Source: DATJGR01 sp041739525 (lineage in GTDB: Bacteria > Pseudomonadota > Gammaproteobacteria > Pseudomonadales > Azotimanducaceae). From it: a stretch of 64,000 nt of DNA. A program made the position numbers and the translations under genes. Shown piece by piece: positions 51,656 to 59,762 of the stretch (positions within the stretch are counted from its first letter, which is position 1; the number at the start of each line of letters is the position of its first letter). The notes below the pieces were generated by a model. It saw only the letters and a list, made by a program, of their open reading frames with translations, did not search any database and had not been told where the DNA came from. The stretch spans positions 1 to 64,000 of the forward strand of contig JBGSNQ010000192.1 in the NCBI GenBank assembly GCA_041739525.1, written 5' to 3'.

Positions 51656-52933
51656 TCAACGCGATGCGCCGCCCTTCGCGGCGTAAGTATCCGCATCGGT
51701 ATCGGCCCCACGACGACCGAGCGCGATCGTACATCCACCGACTGCGACCAGTCCGACGGCGCAGGCGAGCAACGTCATGCGCGTGTCTGTCAGGCTCACC
51801 ATCCACGCGGCGGCACTCACCGACACCAGCAACGTCAGACGCATGAGGAAGTCGCGCAAGCTGAACACGCGTGCCCGATGCGCAAGTTCGGTACCTTCCT
51901 GCAACACCGTTTCGGTGAGCACAAGCGCCGGCGCTGCGAATAGCCCCAACAACAGCGCCGAGCCGACAAAAACTGCAAACAGACGACTGGACGCGAACAG
52001 CACCAGTGTGAATCCGGCCAGCACCAGACCTGCACCGAGCACGAGCGCGCGCGGCAGGCGCTTGCCGCGCGTGTTGATCCACCACGCTCCAATTCCGCTG
52101 CCAACACCGATGGCGAACAAGAGTGCGCCGAGCCGCGACATACCCGGTGCACTTGCCATCGCCTGAATGTGCTGGTTGCCGGCAACGTGCAGCACACCAC
52201 CGGCAAACCATACCGCGGCAAGCGCGATCAGCCCGATGCCAACGGCCCGACTACGGCGCACGACGCCGAGCCCCGCGCCGACTTCGTCGAGATAGCCGCG
52301 AACGTTAATGGGCACCAACTGCGCATGGTGGTCGACCGCTCGATACGAGATCAACGCAAGCCCCACGACCGATATCAGATAGCTCGCCGCATCGAGCCGC
52401 ATCGCAAACGCCCACCCCCAGCGGTCGATGATGTATCCGCCGAGGAGCGCGCCGACTGCAGTGGCGAGAATGCCCGCGCCGGCCAGCAGCGAATTTGCGG
52501 CGAGAAGCTGATCGGTGCGAACGACCTCAGGCAGCACCGCACTCTTCGCGGGGAGGAACACGACGTTCACCGTGAACAGAGCGAATATCAGCGCGAACAC
52601 GACGTCGGTGGAGTGTGTCAGCTGAAATAGAATCGGAATCGCCAACACGATCAGCGCGCGCAGCACGTCGCTGACGACGAGCACGTGTTTCAGGTTGTGG
52701 CGATCCACCCACGCGCCGGTGAACGGGGCGAACAACAACACCGGCGCAACAACCACGTTCGCAAACACGGCCAGCAGCGCCGCGTAACTCACAGAGGGAT
52801 CGGTACGGCTGTGTTCGTAGAAGAGACCAGCAAGCGCAAGATATGTAAAACGGTCGCCGGTGATCGAGAAGAACTGCCCCCACCACAACGACGCAAAGCT
52901 GCGCTGTCGGAACAGCGAACCTTCCGTGCTCAA
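51656..52933 (-). CDS. Major facilitator superfamily transporter
   Basis: 425 residues, 12 predicted helices, opening with FRQRSFASLWWGQFFSITGD and the MFS_3-like segment FAPFTGAWVDRHNLKHVLVV. It resembles enterobactin-exporter-like and macrolide-efflux-like MFS proteins. The start is uncertain: TTG 52933 gives the usual length but sits directly on GGAG; the open frame extends upstream into the glycosyltransferase gene. With an approximately 10 bp gap it ends the acyltransferase-glycosyltransferase-MFS operon, so it could move the glycolipid product or a precursor. Confidence 0.83.
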   Translation of the reverse strand: MSTEGSLFRQRSFASLWWGQFFSITGDRFTYLALAGLFYEHSRTDPSVSYAALLAVFANVVVAPVLLFAPFTGAWVDRHNLKHVLVVSDVLRALIVLAIPILFQLTHSTDVVFALIFALFTVNVVFLPAKSAVLPEVVRTDQLLAANSLLAGAGILATAVGALLGGYIIDRWGWAFAMRLDAASYLISVVGLALISYRAVDHHAQLVPINVRGYLDEVGAGLGVVRRSRAVGIGLIALAAVWFAGGVLHVAGNQHIQAMASAPGMSRLGALLFAIGVGSGIGAWWINTRGKRLPRALVLGAGLVLAGFTLVLFASSRLFAVFVGSALLLGLFAAPALVLTETVLQEGTELAHRARVFSLRDFLMRLTLLVSVSAAAWMVSLTDTRMTLLACAVGLVAVGGCTIALGRRGADTDADTYAAKGGASR

Positions 52934-52943
52934 CTCCGACCGC

Positions 52944-54104
52944 TCACGCCGCGGAGCGCGCAGCCGGGCGGCTTCGCGTCGACACCACTGGCGGACGTCC
53001 AACGAGCGATTGATACACCGCTTCGATCTCGTCGGTAACGCGCGGCCACGCAAACTCGAGCGCCCGTTTGCGGCCATTGATGCTCAGCGTCGTGCGATGG
53101 TCTTCGTCGTCTACGAGACCCGACAACGCGTCCGCCAGCGACTCGACGTCGTTCGGCGCATGCAACACGCCGTTCTGACCGGGAACTACCACCGATCGAT
53201 AACCGGGAATGTCGGAACACACCACCGGTTTGCCCGCAGCCATCGCTTCGAGCAGTACGATGCCGAAGCTCTCGTTACCGGTTGCCGGCGACACGAAAAT
53301 GTCGGCCGTGGCATACCAGCGCGGTAGATCCTCAGCTGGAACGGCGCCGATGAATTCGACGTGCTCACGCATGTCGGGCTGCACCGAAGCTTCGAGTTTG
53401 TTGCGCAGATACGAATCGCCGACGATCAGAAAGCGCGCACGACCGCGTGTCCGCTCGATTACCCGCGGCACCGCCGCGATCAGATGATTGACGCCTTTAC
53501 GCGGGTCGAGCCTGCCGACGAATACGATGTTGACCTTGTCGCGCGACTGCCACTGCTCGAACGGATCGTTGTCGGGATGAAAACGTTCAACGTCGACACC
53601 GTTCGGAATCACACGATAGGTTCCGCCGAAGTAATGCTCGGCGCACTCCTCCGCCGTCGCCGAAACCGCGATGCGCGCATCGAGCCGCTCCATACGCCGT
53701 GCAAGTGGCGCTTTGAACATGTCCTGCAGTCGATTGCGTCCCGTCATGTGAAACGTGCCGACCTGCGGGCACTCTGCTGCAGCAAGGGCGAGCAACGGCA
53801 GGCTTGGCGCCGCCGGACAGTGCGTGTGAACCAAATCGAACGCGTGCCGGCGGAACAGCGCCTTCAGTTGCGCTTTCAGATTCCAGCCCACGGTGTAGTC
53901 GACATAGGCGCGGTTGAACGGAATCAGCACGTTACGTCCGATCCGCTCCACTCGCAGACCGGCGTCGCGTTCTTCCTTGAAGCGCGCGGTAATGACTCTA
54001 ACGTCGTGCCCCTTCCGCACCAGTTCCGTTGCGGTCGCATGCACGTGCTCGGTGACGCCGCCGAAACGCGGGTAATACGATTGAGTGACGATGCCGATTC
54101 TCAT
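52944..54104 (-). CDS. GT4 glycosyltransferase (PimA/PimB-like)
   Basis: 386 residues of GT-B fold. N-terminal loop MRIGIVTQSYYPRFGGVTEH, acceptor-side HTHCPAAPSLPLLALAA, NGVDVERF, donor domain start NIVFVGRLDPRKGVNHLIAA, and the EX7E block GNESFGIVLLEAMAAGKPVV. The organisation is that of phosphatidylinositol mannosyltransferases and related enzymes that use GDP- or UDP-sugars. ATG 54104 overlaps the acyltransferase stop (ATGA), so they are coupled. Mannose as donor sugar is inference. Confidence 0.88.
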   Translation of the reverse strand: MRIGIVTQSYYPRFGGVTEHVHATATELVRKGHDVRVITARFKEERDAGLRVERIGRNVLIPFNRAYVDYTVGWNLKAQLKALFRRHAFDLVHTHCPAAPSLPLLALAAAECPQVGTFHMTGRNRLQDMFKAPLARRMERLDARIAVSATAEECAEHYFGGTYRVIPNGVDVERFHPDNDPFEQWQSRDKVNIVFVGRLDPRKGVNHLIAAVPRVIERTRGRARFLIVGDSYLRNKLEASVQPDMREHVEFIGAVPAEDLPRWYATADIFVSPATGNESFGIVLLEAMAAGKPVVCSDIPGYRSVVVPGQNGVLHAPNDVESLADALSGLVDDEDHRTTLSINGRKRALEFAWPRVTDEIEAVYQSLVGRPPVVSTRSRPAARSAA

Positions 54105-54994
54105 ACGGCAACCTCGCGTTTTTCGGCAGCGCTCGAATCTGCCGCCTCGGCGGGCTCGCCCCAGAAGGAACGGAAGATGCACCACTGCGTGACGTTGTCA
54201 CGGATCTGTCGCTGTGTAGTCGCGGCGATCGCAGCGTTCAAGGCGTCTGAACTATCGAACGATTCCGGGTCGAGCATCGGTTCGAGTACCAGGCGGAAGC
54301 GACCGCCAGGCAAGCGCTGGCAATAGCCGCTGACGACAGGCGCTCCGGTTCGCTTCGACAAGACGCCCGGCCCTGCGGGCCAGCGCACGTTACGTTCGAA
54401 AAACGGCAACTCCACGCCTTGTCCGAAGATGTCGCCATCGACCATCAATGCGAGCAGATCGTTGCGCGACAACGCGCGCCACAGTTTGCGGTATCCGTCC
54501 TCCGGCCTGATCGTATGCACGGCGAGTTCGCTCTTTGCATCGCGCACTGCCGGCGCGAGCCAGCGTCCGAGTTGCACGCCGGCCACCGCATGAACCTGAT
54601 GACCCAGGTGCGCCAACACGACTGCACCCAACTCCCAGTTTCCGATATGACTCGACGTGATGATCACGCCTTTGCCGCGCGCGAGCGCATCGATGACGTG
54701 TTGATGGCCGTCGACGTCGACGTTGCGCAGCAGTTCGTCGCGTTCGAGGCGCGGCAGGCGGAAGAACTCGAACAGCATGCAGTTGTAACTCGCCATCATC
54801 TTCAGCACGGTGCGCATACGTTCGCGACGCGAACTGCCGGGCATGATCGTTGCGAGATTGACGAGTGCGGCGTGTTTGCGTTGCGGGAAGAACCACAGAT
54901 GCGCACGAGCGAGACTGTTGGCAATGGCATAGCCGAATCGAACCGGCAAGGCCGCGGTGAGTGCCGAGAGGCACGCAAGTAGCAATCGAGACAC
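54101..54994 (-). CDS. LpxL/HtrB-family acyltransferase
   Basis: 297 residues from GTG 54994, chosen because GGAAGG lies 6 bases before it and it yields the standard family length; the frame is open to 55060. The HX4E motif is SSHIGNWELG (His116, Glu121). LFEFFRLPRLERDEL, VDGDIFGQGVELPFFER and GPGVLSKRTGAPVVSGY are family blocks. It may be a late lipid A acyltransferase or, by its neighbour GT4, a PatA-like acyltransferase for a glycolipid. First gene of the operon. Confidence 0.86.
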   Translation of the reverse strand: MSRLLLACLSALTAALPVRFGYAIANSLARAHLWFFPQRKHAALVNLATIMPGSSRRERMRTVLKMMASYNCMLFEFFRLPRLERDELLRNVDVDGHQHVIDALARGKGVIITSSHIGNWELGAVVLAHLGHQVHAVAGVQLGRWLAPAVRDAKSELAVHTIRPEDGYRKLWRALSRNDLLALMVDGDIFGQGVELPFFERNVRWPAGPGVLSKRTGAPVVSGYCQRLPGGRFRLVLEPMLDPESFDSSDALNAAIAATTQRQIRDNVTQWCIFRSFWGEPAEAADSSAAEKREVAV

Positions 54995-55162
54995 TTCGGT
55001 CCTTCCAGCTTGCTGTTGTTTGTTTCGAATCGAATTGGCCCGGAGCAGGCCAATTGTCACTCAGATTCCGGGTCGATGCGAGCCGGGACTATGTGACTAT
55101 CGTACTCAGCGTAGCTGTTGGGGACCTTGCGTTACCGCGGCAAAATCGCTGCCACCGCGACG

Positions 55163-56452
55163 TCAGGCGGCTCGGCGCGACCGGTGCCGGACCTGCATGG
55201 TCTTTATGCTGTTGAGAAAGTTCGTCCGCATCCGCGTTATTCCGCCGGTCACTTCGAAATCCGGATACCGGGCCAGCATTTCTTCGAGCAACACCGTCAA
55301 CTGAATCTCAGCCAGCCGCCAGCCTATGCACAGGTGCTGGCCGTAGCCGAACGAAAGGTGGCGCGGTCCGTTGCGGGTGACGTTGAAGGTGAACGGGTCG
55401 GCCCACTTCTCTTCGTCGCGATTGCCCGACATGTACCACAGCGCGACCTTGTCGCCTTTCTTGATCGTGACGCCGCGCAGCGTGTAGTCCGCTACCGCAG
55501 TGCGGCGCATGTAGATCACCGGATGCACCCAACGGATGATCTCGTCGACCGCGCCGCCGATCAGGGACGGATCGTCGATGAGCTTTTGTCGTTCGGCAGG
55601 GAACTGCGAGAGCGCGAGCGTGCCACCCGAGATCGAATTACGCGTCGTCTCATTGCCCGCGACGACGAGCAGAATGAATGCGGACAGAAAATCCGGCACG
55701 CTCATCGTCTCGCCGTTGACCTCGGTGTTGACCAGCATTGTGATGAGGTCGTCACCCGGGTTTTCCTTGCGCGCGGCGTATAGCTTCAGCGCGTACATCG
55801 CCAGATCCATGAACACTTGTCCGCGCTGCTCGTTCGACGAGGAGATCTCGGGATCGTCGAAACCGATGATCACGTTCGACCATTGGAACAGCATGTGCCG
55901 GTCCTCTTGCGGTACGCCGAACAGCTCCGCGAGCATTTGAATAGGTAGTTCAGCCGCCACACTCGAAACGAATTCGCATTCATTGCGATCGGCGATCGCA
56001 TCGAGAATCACGCACGCGCGCTCGCGAATGCGAGGAGTCAACGCGTCGAGGCGCTGCGGAGTGAAACCAGGTGCGACCATTCGACGACGCTGCACGTGTT
56101 CCGGCGGGTCGATGCCGATCATGCTGCGGCCGCCTTCGAACTGTTGAAAGCGGCTGTCGGTCTGTTGCAACTGTTCGAGCGGAATACCGCGCTGATTCGC
56201 GATCATCTCGACGCTTGGCAGGGTGATGCCACCCAGCCGATCGTCGGAGCTGAAGATCTGCGGGAGCTTGGAAATCGTCTGGATGTCGTCGTACTTCGTT
56301 ATCGACCAGAAACCGGGGCCACCCCACGGCTCCGGACACCACGCCACCGGTTCCTCCCGCCGGAACTGCGTGAAGATCGCATGCGGCTTCGCGAGGTCTT
56401 GAAAGGTTTCGGCGTGCGACAGCGATATTCGGTCTTGTTGACTGACTGACAT
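55163..56452 (-). CDS. Cytochrome P450
   Basis: 429 residues. Heme-binding loop LSFGYGQHLCIGWRLAE with Cys375, I-helix LVVAGNETTRNSISGG, and conserved RRTAVADYTLRGVTIKKGDK in the beta region. It is a soluble bacterial class that needs a ferredoxin and reductase, neither present next to it. Members with this LSFGYGQHLCIG pattern include steroid- and terpenoid-active enzymes (for example CYP125/142-like groups), but subfamily cannot be assigned. It is 36 bp upstream of the TerC stop and transcribed in the same direction. Confidence 0.93.
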   Translation of the reverse strand: MSVSQQDRISLSHAETFQDLAKPHAIFTQFRREEPVAWCPEPWGGPGFWSITKYDDIQTISKLPQIFSSDDRLGGITLPSVEMIANQRGIPLEQLQQTDSRFQQFEGGRSMIGIDPPEHVQRRRMVAPGFTPQRLDALTPRIRERACVILDAIADRNECEFVSSVAAELPIQMLAELFGVPQEDRHMLFQWSNVIIGFDDPEISSSNEQRGQVFMDLAMYALKLYAARKENPGDDLITMLVNTEVNGETMSVPDFLSAFILLVVAGNETTRNSISGGTLALSQFPAERQKLIDDPSLIGGAVDEIIRWVHPVIYMRRTAVADYTLRGVTIKKGDKVALWYMSGNRDEEKWADPFTFNVTRNGPRHLSFGYGQHLCIGWRLAEIQLTVLLEEMLARYPDFEVTGGITRMRTNFLNSIKTMQVRHRSRRAA

Positions 56453-56488
56453 GGAAACCTCGATGGGCGAAGGGAGCGCGGTGGAGAT

Positions 56489-57136
56489 TTACGGGGCGTC
56501 GCTGAACGCGAGTTGCGCGCCGCGAACTACTTCCATGGAACCGTCCCAGATCATCGAGACGGAAACATACAGAATGGTGATGAGGCCGACGTACGCGATC
56601 CAGTGGTAGCGCTGCAGCCAACGCGCCAGCACCGTCGCACAGAAACCCATGAACGCGATCGACAGCGTCAGGCCGAAAACGAGAACCCAGGTGTGGTCGC
56701 GGGCGATACCGGCGACGGCGAGGACGTTGTCGAGGGACATCGATATGTCGGCGACCACGATTTGGGTGATGGCTTTGCCGACGGTTTTGGTCGGCGGGGC
56801 TTGTCCGGCGGCAGCACCGCCGGGATAGATGCCGGCCGGGCTGAGTTGCATGGTGCGAACCGATTCGATTTCGCGCCACAGCTTCCAGCAGACCCACAGC
56901 AACAGCAGGCCGCCAGCGAGCATCAGGCCGACGATCTGCATCAAATGTACGGTGGCGATTGCGAACAGCACCCGGACAAGGGTGGCGGCGACAATGCCGA
57001 TCATCAGCAATTGGGCGCGTTGGCGGGCGGGGAAACTCGCGACCGCCATCGCGATGACGATGGCGTTGTCGCCTGCAAGAACGAGGTCGACCAGAATGAC
57101 CTGGAAAAACGCCGATAGCTCAGCGGCCCAGGTCAC
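56489..57136 (-). CDS. TerC/YjbE-family integral membrane protein
   Basis: 215 residues with about seven helices. The paired acidic motifs are FFQVILVDLVLAGDNAIVIA and ITQIVVADISMSLDNVLAVA (Asp/Asn residues of the metal path). TerC relatives export Mn2+ or aid metal loading of secreted proteins. The upstream 180 bp were inspected for a manganese riboswitch and none was found. It is adjacent to the P450 but functionally separate. Confidence 0.88.
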   Translation of the reverse strand: MTWAAELSAFFQVILVDLVLAGDNAIVIAMAVASFPARQRAQLLMIGIVAATLVRVLFAIATVHLMQIVGLMLAGGLLLLWVCWKLWREIESVRTMQLSPAGIYPGGAAAGQAPPTKTVGKAITQIVVADISMSLDNVLAVAGIARDHTWVLVFGLTLSIAFMGFCATVLARWLQRYHWIAYVGLITILYVSVSMIWDGSMEVVRGAQLAFSDAP

Positions 57137-57315
57137 ACGTGACCTCGAGCGGTGTGCGTATCACGACCAGTTCTGCCGCGCTGGCGCCGCATCTGACTCC
57201 GATCCCCCGGAAATGCCCGATCGAATATCCATATTCCATCGGGGTGGGTCAATAGGTAACACCCCCCCTGACCGGTAGGGAATGACTTACGGCCTGATGG
57301 TCACTTGCAGCAGTG

Positions 57316-58266
57316 CTACTTCCCGGAGAGAGGGGCGACGATTTTCTCTGCAAACCGCTCCACTTGGGCGCGGTCCTGACCCTGAATCACGACGTAGCTG
57401 ATGCCGGTATCGTCGCGTCGCCGTTGCAGCGCATCGCGTATTTCGGTCGCCGAACCGATCAGAAACAGCGGGCATGCCGCAACCTGCGCGGCGGTCATCC
57501 CGGTGCTGGCGCCGACCATCTCGCGCACCGGTTTCGGATCGTCCGTAATGGTCGTCATGAACACGAGCGCATTGAGTTCGATTTCGTTCGGATCTCGCCC
57601 GGACGCTTCCGCCGCTGCGCGCACCCAACCGATTTTCTGCCGAATCGACTCGGGGGTGATGTCGAGCGCCGTGGCGGCAGTGATGCGTCCTTCCGGGATC
57701 TTCGGGTTGATGCCAACGATGTCGGCATGGCGCCCTGCCACGGCCAACAGTTTTTCCCCGCCGCCACCGATCAATACCTGCGGCGGTGTACGCATCTCGA
57801 TTTTCATGGGCGCTTCTTTCACACGATAGTGTTTACCCTCGAGCGACGTCCGTTTGTTCGACCACATCGAGCGGATGATCGTCAGCGCTTCCTCAAGACG
57901 TTCGATGCGCACACTCGGCTTGTCGTATTGCATGCCGGCCCAGTTGTAATCGTCGATCATCCAGCCGGCGCCGATACCGAACTCGTGTCTGCCGCCCGAC
58001 ATTGCCTGCAACGTGGCGGCCTGGCGCGCATAGATCACCGGATGCCGATAGTCGATGCCGTACACCAGCGCGCCGACACGCAGCGTCGTCGTTACCGCAG
58101 CAACTCCCCCGAGCATCGTCGTTGGGTCCCACTGCGTGGCCGAAAAGTGATCAGGTACCAATAGCGATGAATAGCCGAGCGCCTCGATGCGCCGCGCGCT
58201 TTCCGCCCACTCGCCTACGGGCAGGCTCGACAGCTGAACTCCGAATCGAAACGGCCGCACTGCCAT
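57316..58266 (-). CDS. LLM-class flavin-dependent oxidoreductase
   Basis: 316 residues of the luciferase-like TIM barrel: RPFRFGVQLSSLPVGEWAES, ALGYSSLLVPDHF, RHPVIYARQAATLQAMSGGR and EFGIGAGWMIDDYNWAGMQY. The form resembles F420- or FMN-dependent monooxygenases of the LLM group. The start lies 5 bp after the carotenoid-oxygenase stop, so the two are an operon; a joint oxidative step on a polyene or terpenoid is possible but unproven. Confidence 0.88.
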   Translation of the reverse strand: MAVRPFRFGVQLSSLPVGEWAESARRIEALGYSSLLVPDHFSATQWDPTTMLGGVAAVTTTLRVGALVYGIDYRHPVIYARQAATLQAMSGGRHEFGIGAGWMIDDYNWAGMQYDKPSVRIERLEEALTIIRSMWSNKRTSLEGKHYRVKEAPMKIEMRTPPQVLIGGGGEKLLAVAGRHADIVGINPKIPEGRITAATALDITPESIRQKIGWVRAAAEASGRDPNEIELNALVFMTTITDDPKPVREMVGASTGMTAAQVAACPLFLIGSATEIRDALQRRRDDTGISYVVIQGQDRAQVERFAEKIVAPLSGK

Positions 58267-58271
58267 GGCCG

Positions 58272-59621
58272 TCAGACGCTCGGACCGCTCGCGCCGTCGG
58301 GAATCCAGCTGCCGTGAAATCCATACGGCACGCGTGTCGGCAGATGCACCGTCGCAATCGGCGCTGCGGAAAGATCCTGCGCGTTCAGCACGGCCAACTC
58401 GCTCTTGCGACTCGCTTCGTCGTACACGAACGTCATCAAGTAACCGTCGTCTTCCGCTTTCGCGCCTTCTTTCGCGACGAAGTACGGCTCTGCGCCATGT
58501 CGTCCCGCACCGAACACGTACGATGAAGACGCGCCCGTGTGCAGGTCGTGTTTGAGAATGGACGGGAATCCGTTGCCCGCGACCGCGACGCTGTAACCGT
58601 AACGGTAGGGCTTGGAGGACAAGCTCGGGTTGAAGCGCGGAAACTCCTGTGCGCGGTCGTCGATGCGTTGCTCGTTCACCCGGCGCGTTTTTGGATCGAT
58701 GGTCCAGCGATCCAGCGTCGCGAGGCTGTCGCCGAACGGACCGGTGACGTCTCGATCGAACATTCTTTGATAACGGCACACGTCGATGACGACGCGGCCT
58801 TCTGCATCCTCGAACGCGTTCATCGGATGGAATACGTAGCACGCGCCGACCTCGACCCAGACGATGTCTTTCGCCTCACCGTTGCGCGGCAGCAGGCCGA
58901 CCCGCGGCTGATAATCGTCGTTCCATGCAAACGGGAAGTTCATGCCCCTCATCGCCAGTTCGATATTGATGGTCACCGGCAGGTCGTACACGACGACATA
59001 GTTCGGTGTCAGGCTCACGTCGTGCACCATCGTCATGCCGGGCACGGGAATGTTCACCGTTCGTACTACACGACCGTTCTTGCCGACATGCACGTACTGC
59101 AGATGATCTGTCCAATCGGGCCAGTGATAGCAGACCGCATGCAGATCTCCAGTATCGGGGTCGACCTTCGGGTGCGCGGTAAAGGTGCGGTCCTTCAATG
59201 TTCCGAAGAACGCGTTGACGCCGAGCGTCTCTAGTTCCTCCGACAGTTCCACGGGCGGCGAGCCGGCTTCCACCAGCGCCCAGGTTCTTCCCGCGTGCCC
59301 GATCACGTGCGTGTTGTTCGCGCCCGCGAGTTCACGTCCGCCGACGTCTTCACCCAACGCATCGACCACTTCCGCACTGCGTACCCAGCGGTTTCGGTAC
59401 CACTGCGCGCGTCCGCTCGACAGCCGCACGCCGTGCACCATACCCGCGCCGGTGAACCAGTGGTGTTTTGCCGGATCGACCTGACCCATCGGATTCGGAC
59501 CGTTACGCAAATAGCGACCGTTGAGTTCGCGCGGAATCGCGCCGGTGACGCGCAGATCGGTTGTGGTGATTTCTTCTGCGACCGGGGCGAAGTTGTCTTT
59601 CAGATAACGATTCGCGTTCAT
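58272..59621 (-). CDS. Carotenoid oxygenase family protein
   Basis: 449 residues of the seven-bladed RPE65/CCD fold. N-terminal RYLRNGPNPMGQVDPAKHHW and FTGAGMVHGVRL are diagnostic. The four iron-binding histidines are likely those in FTAHPKVD, MVHDVSLT, FHPMNAFED and GFHGSWIP. The enzyme cleaves a carotenoid, stilbene or related double bond with O2. First gene of a two-gene unit with the LLM oxidoreductase. No carotenoid synthesis genes are nearby. Confidence 0.9.
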   Translation of the reverse strand: MNANRYLKDNFAPVAEEITTTDLRVTGAIPRELNGRYLRNGPNPMGQVDPAKHHWFTGAGMVHGVRLSSGRAQWYRNRWVRSAEVVDALGEDVGGRELAGANNTHVIGHAGRTWALVEAGSPPVELSEELETLGVNAFFGTLKDRTFTAHPKVDPDTGDLHAVCYHWPDWTDHLQYVHVGKNGRVVRTVNIPVPGMTMVHDVSLTPNYVVVYDLPVTINIELAMRGMNFPFAWNDDYQPRVGLLPRNGEAKDIVWVEVGACYVFHPMNAFEDAEGRVVIDVCRYQRMFDRDVTGPFGDSLATLDRWTIDPKTRRVNEQRIDDRAQEFPRFNPSLSSKPYRYGYSVAVAGNGFPSILKHDLHTGASSSYVFGAGRHGAEPYFVAKEGAKAEDDGYLMTFVYDEASRKSELAVLNAQDLSAAPIATVHLPTRVPYGFHGSWIPDGASGPSV

Positions 59622-59762
59622 TGGACGGACCTCGTGGTTGCAACCGATCGGTATGATGGCAAAGTTCGACCGGCCTTACGATGAGTATCAGAAAGACGCC
59701 GATCGACGGGTTTGAAGCCGCTACACTCACACGCGACTGAGTTGATCCGTTAGGCTACGCGC

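Noticed and set aside
57137..57315. Manganese (yybP-ykoY) riboswitch upstream of the TerC gene
   Set aside because: The conserved core elements could not be found; only G-rich stretches are present.
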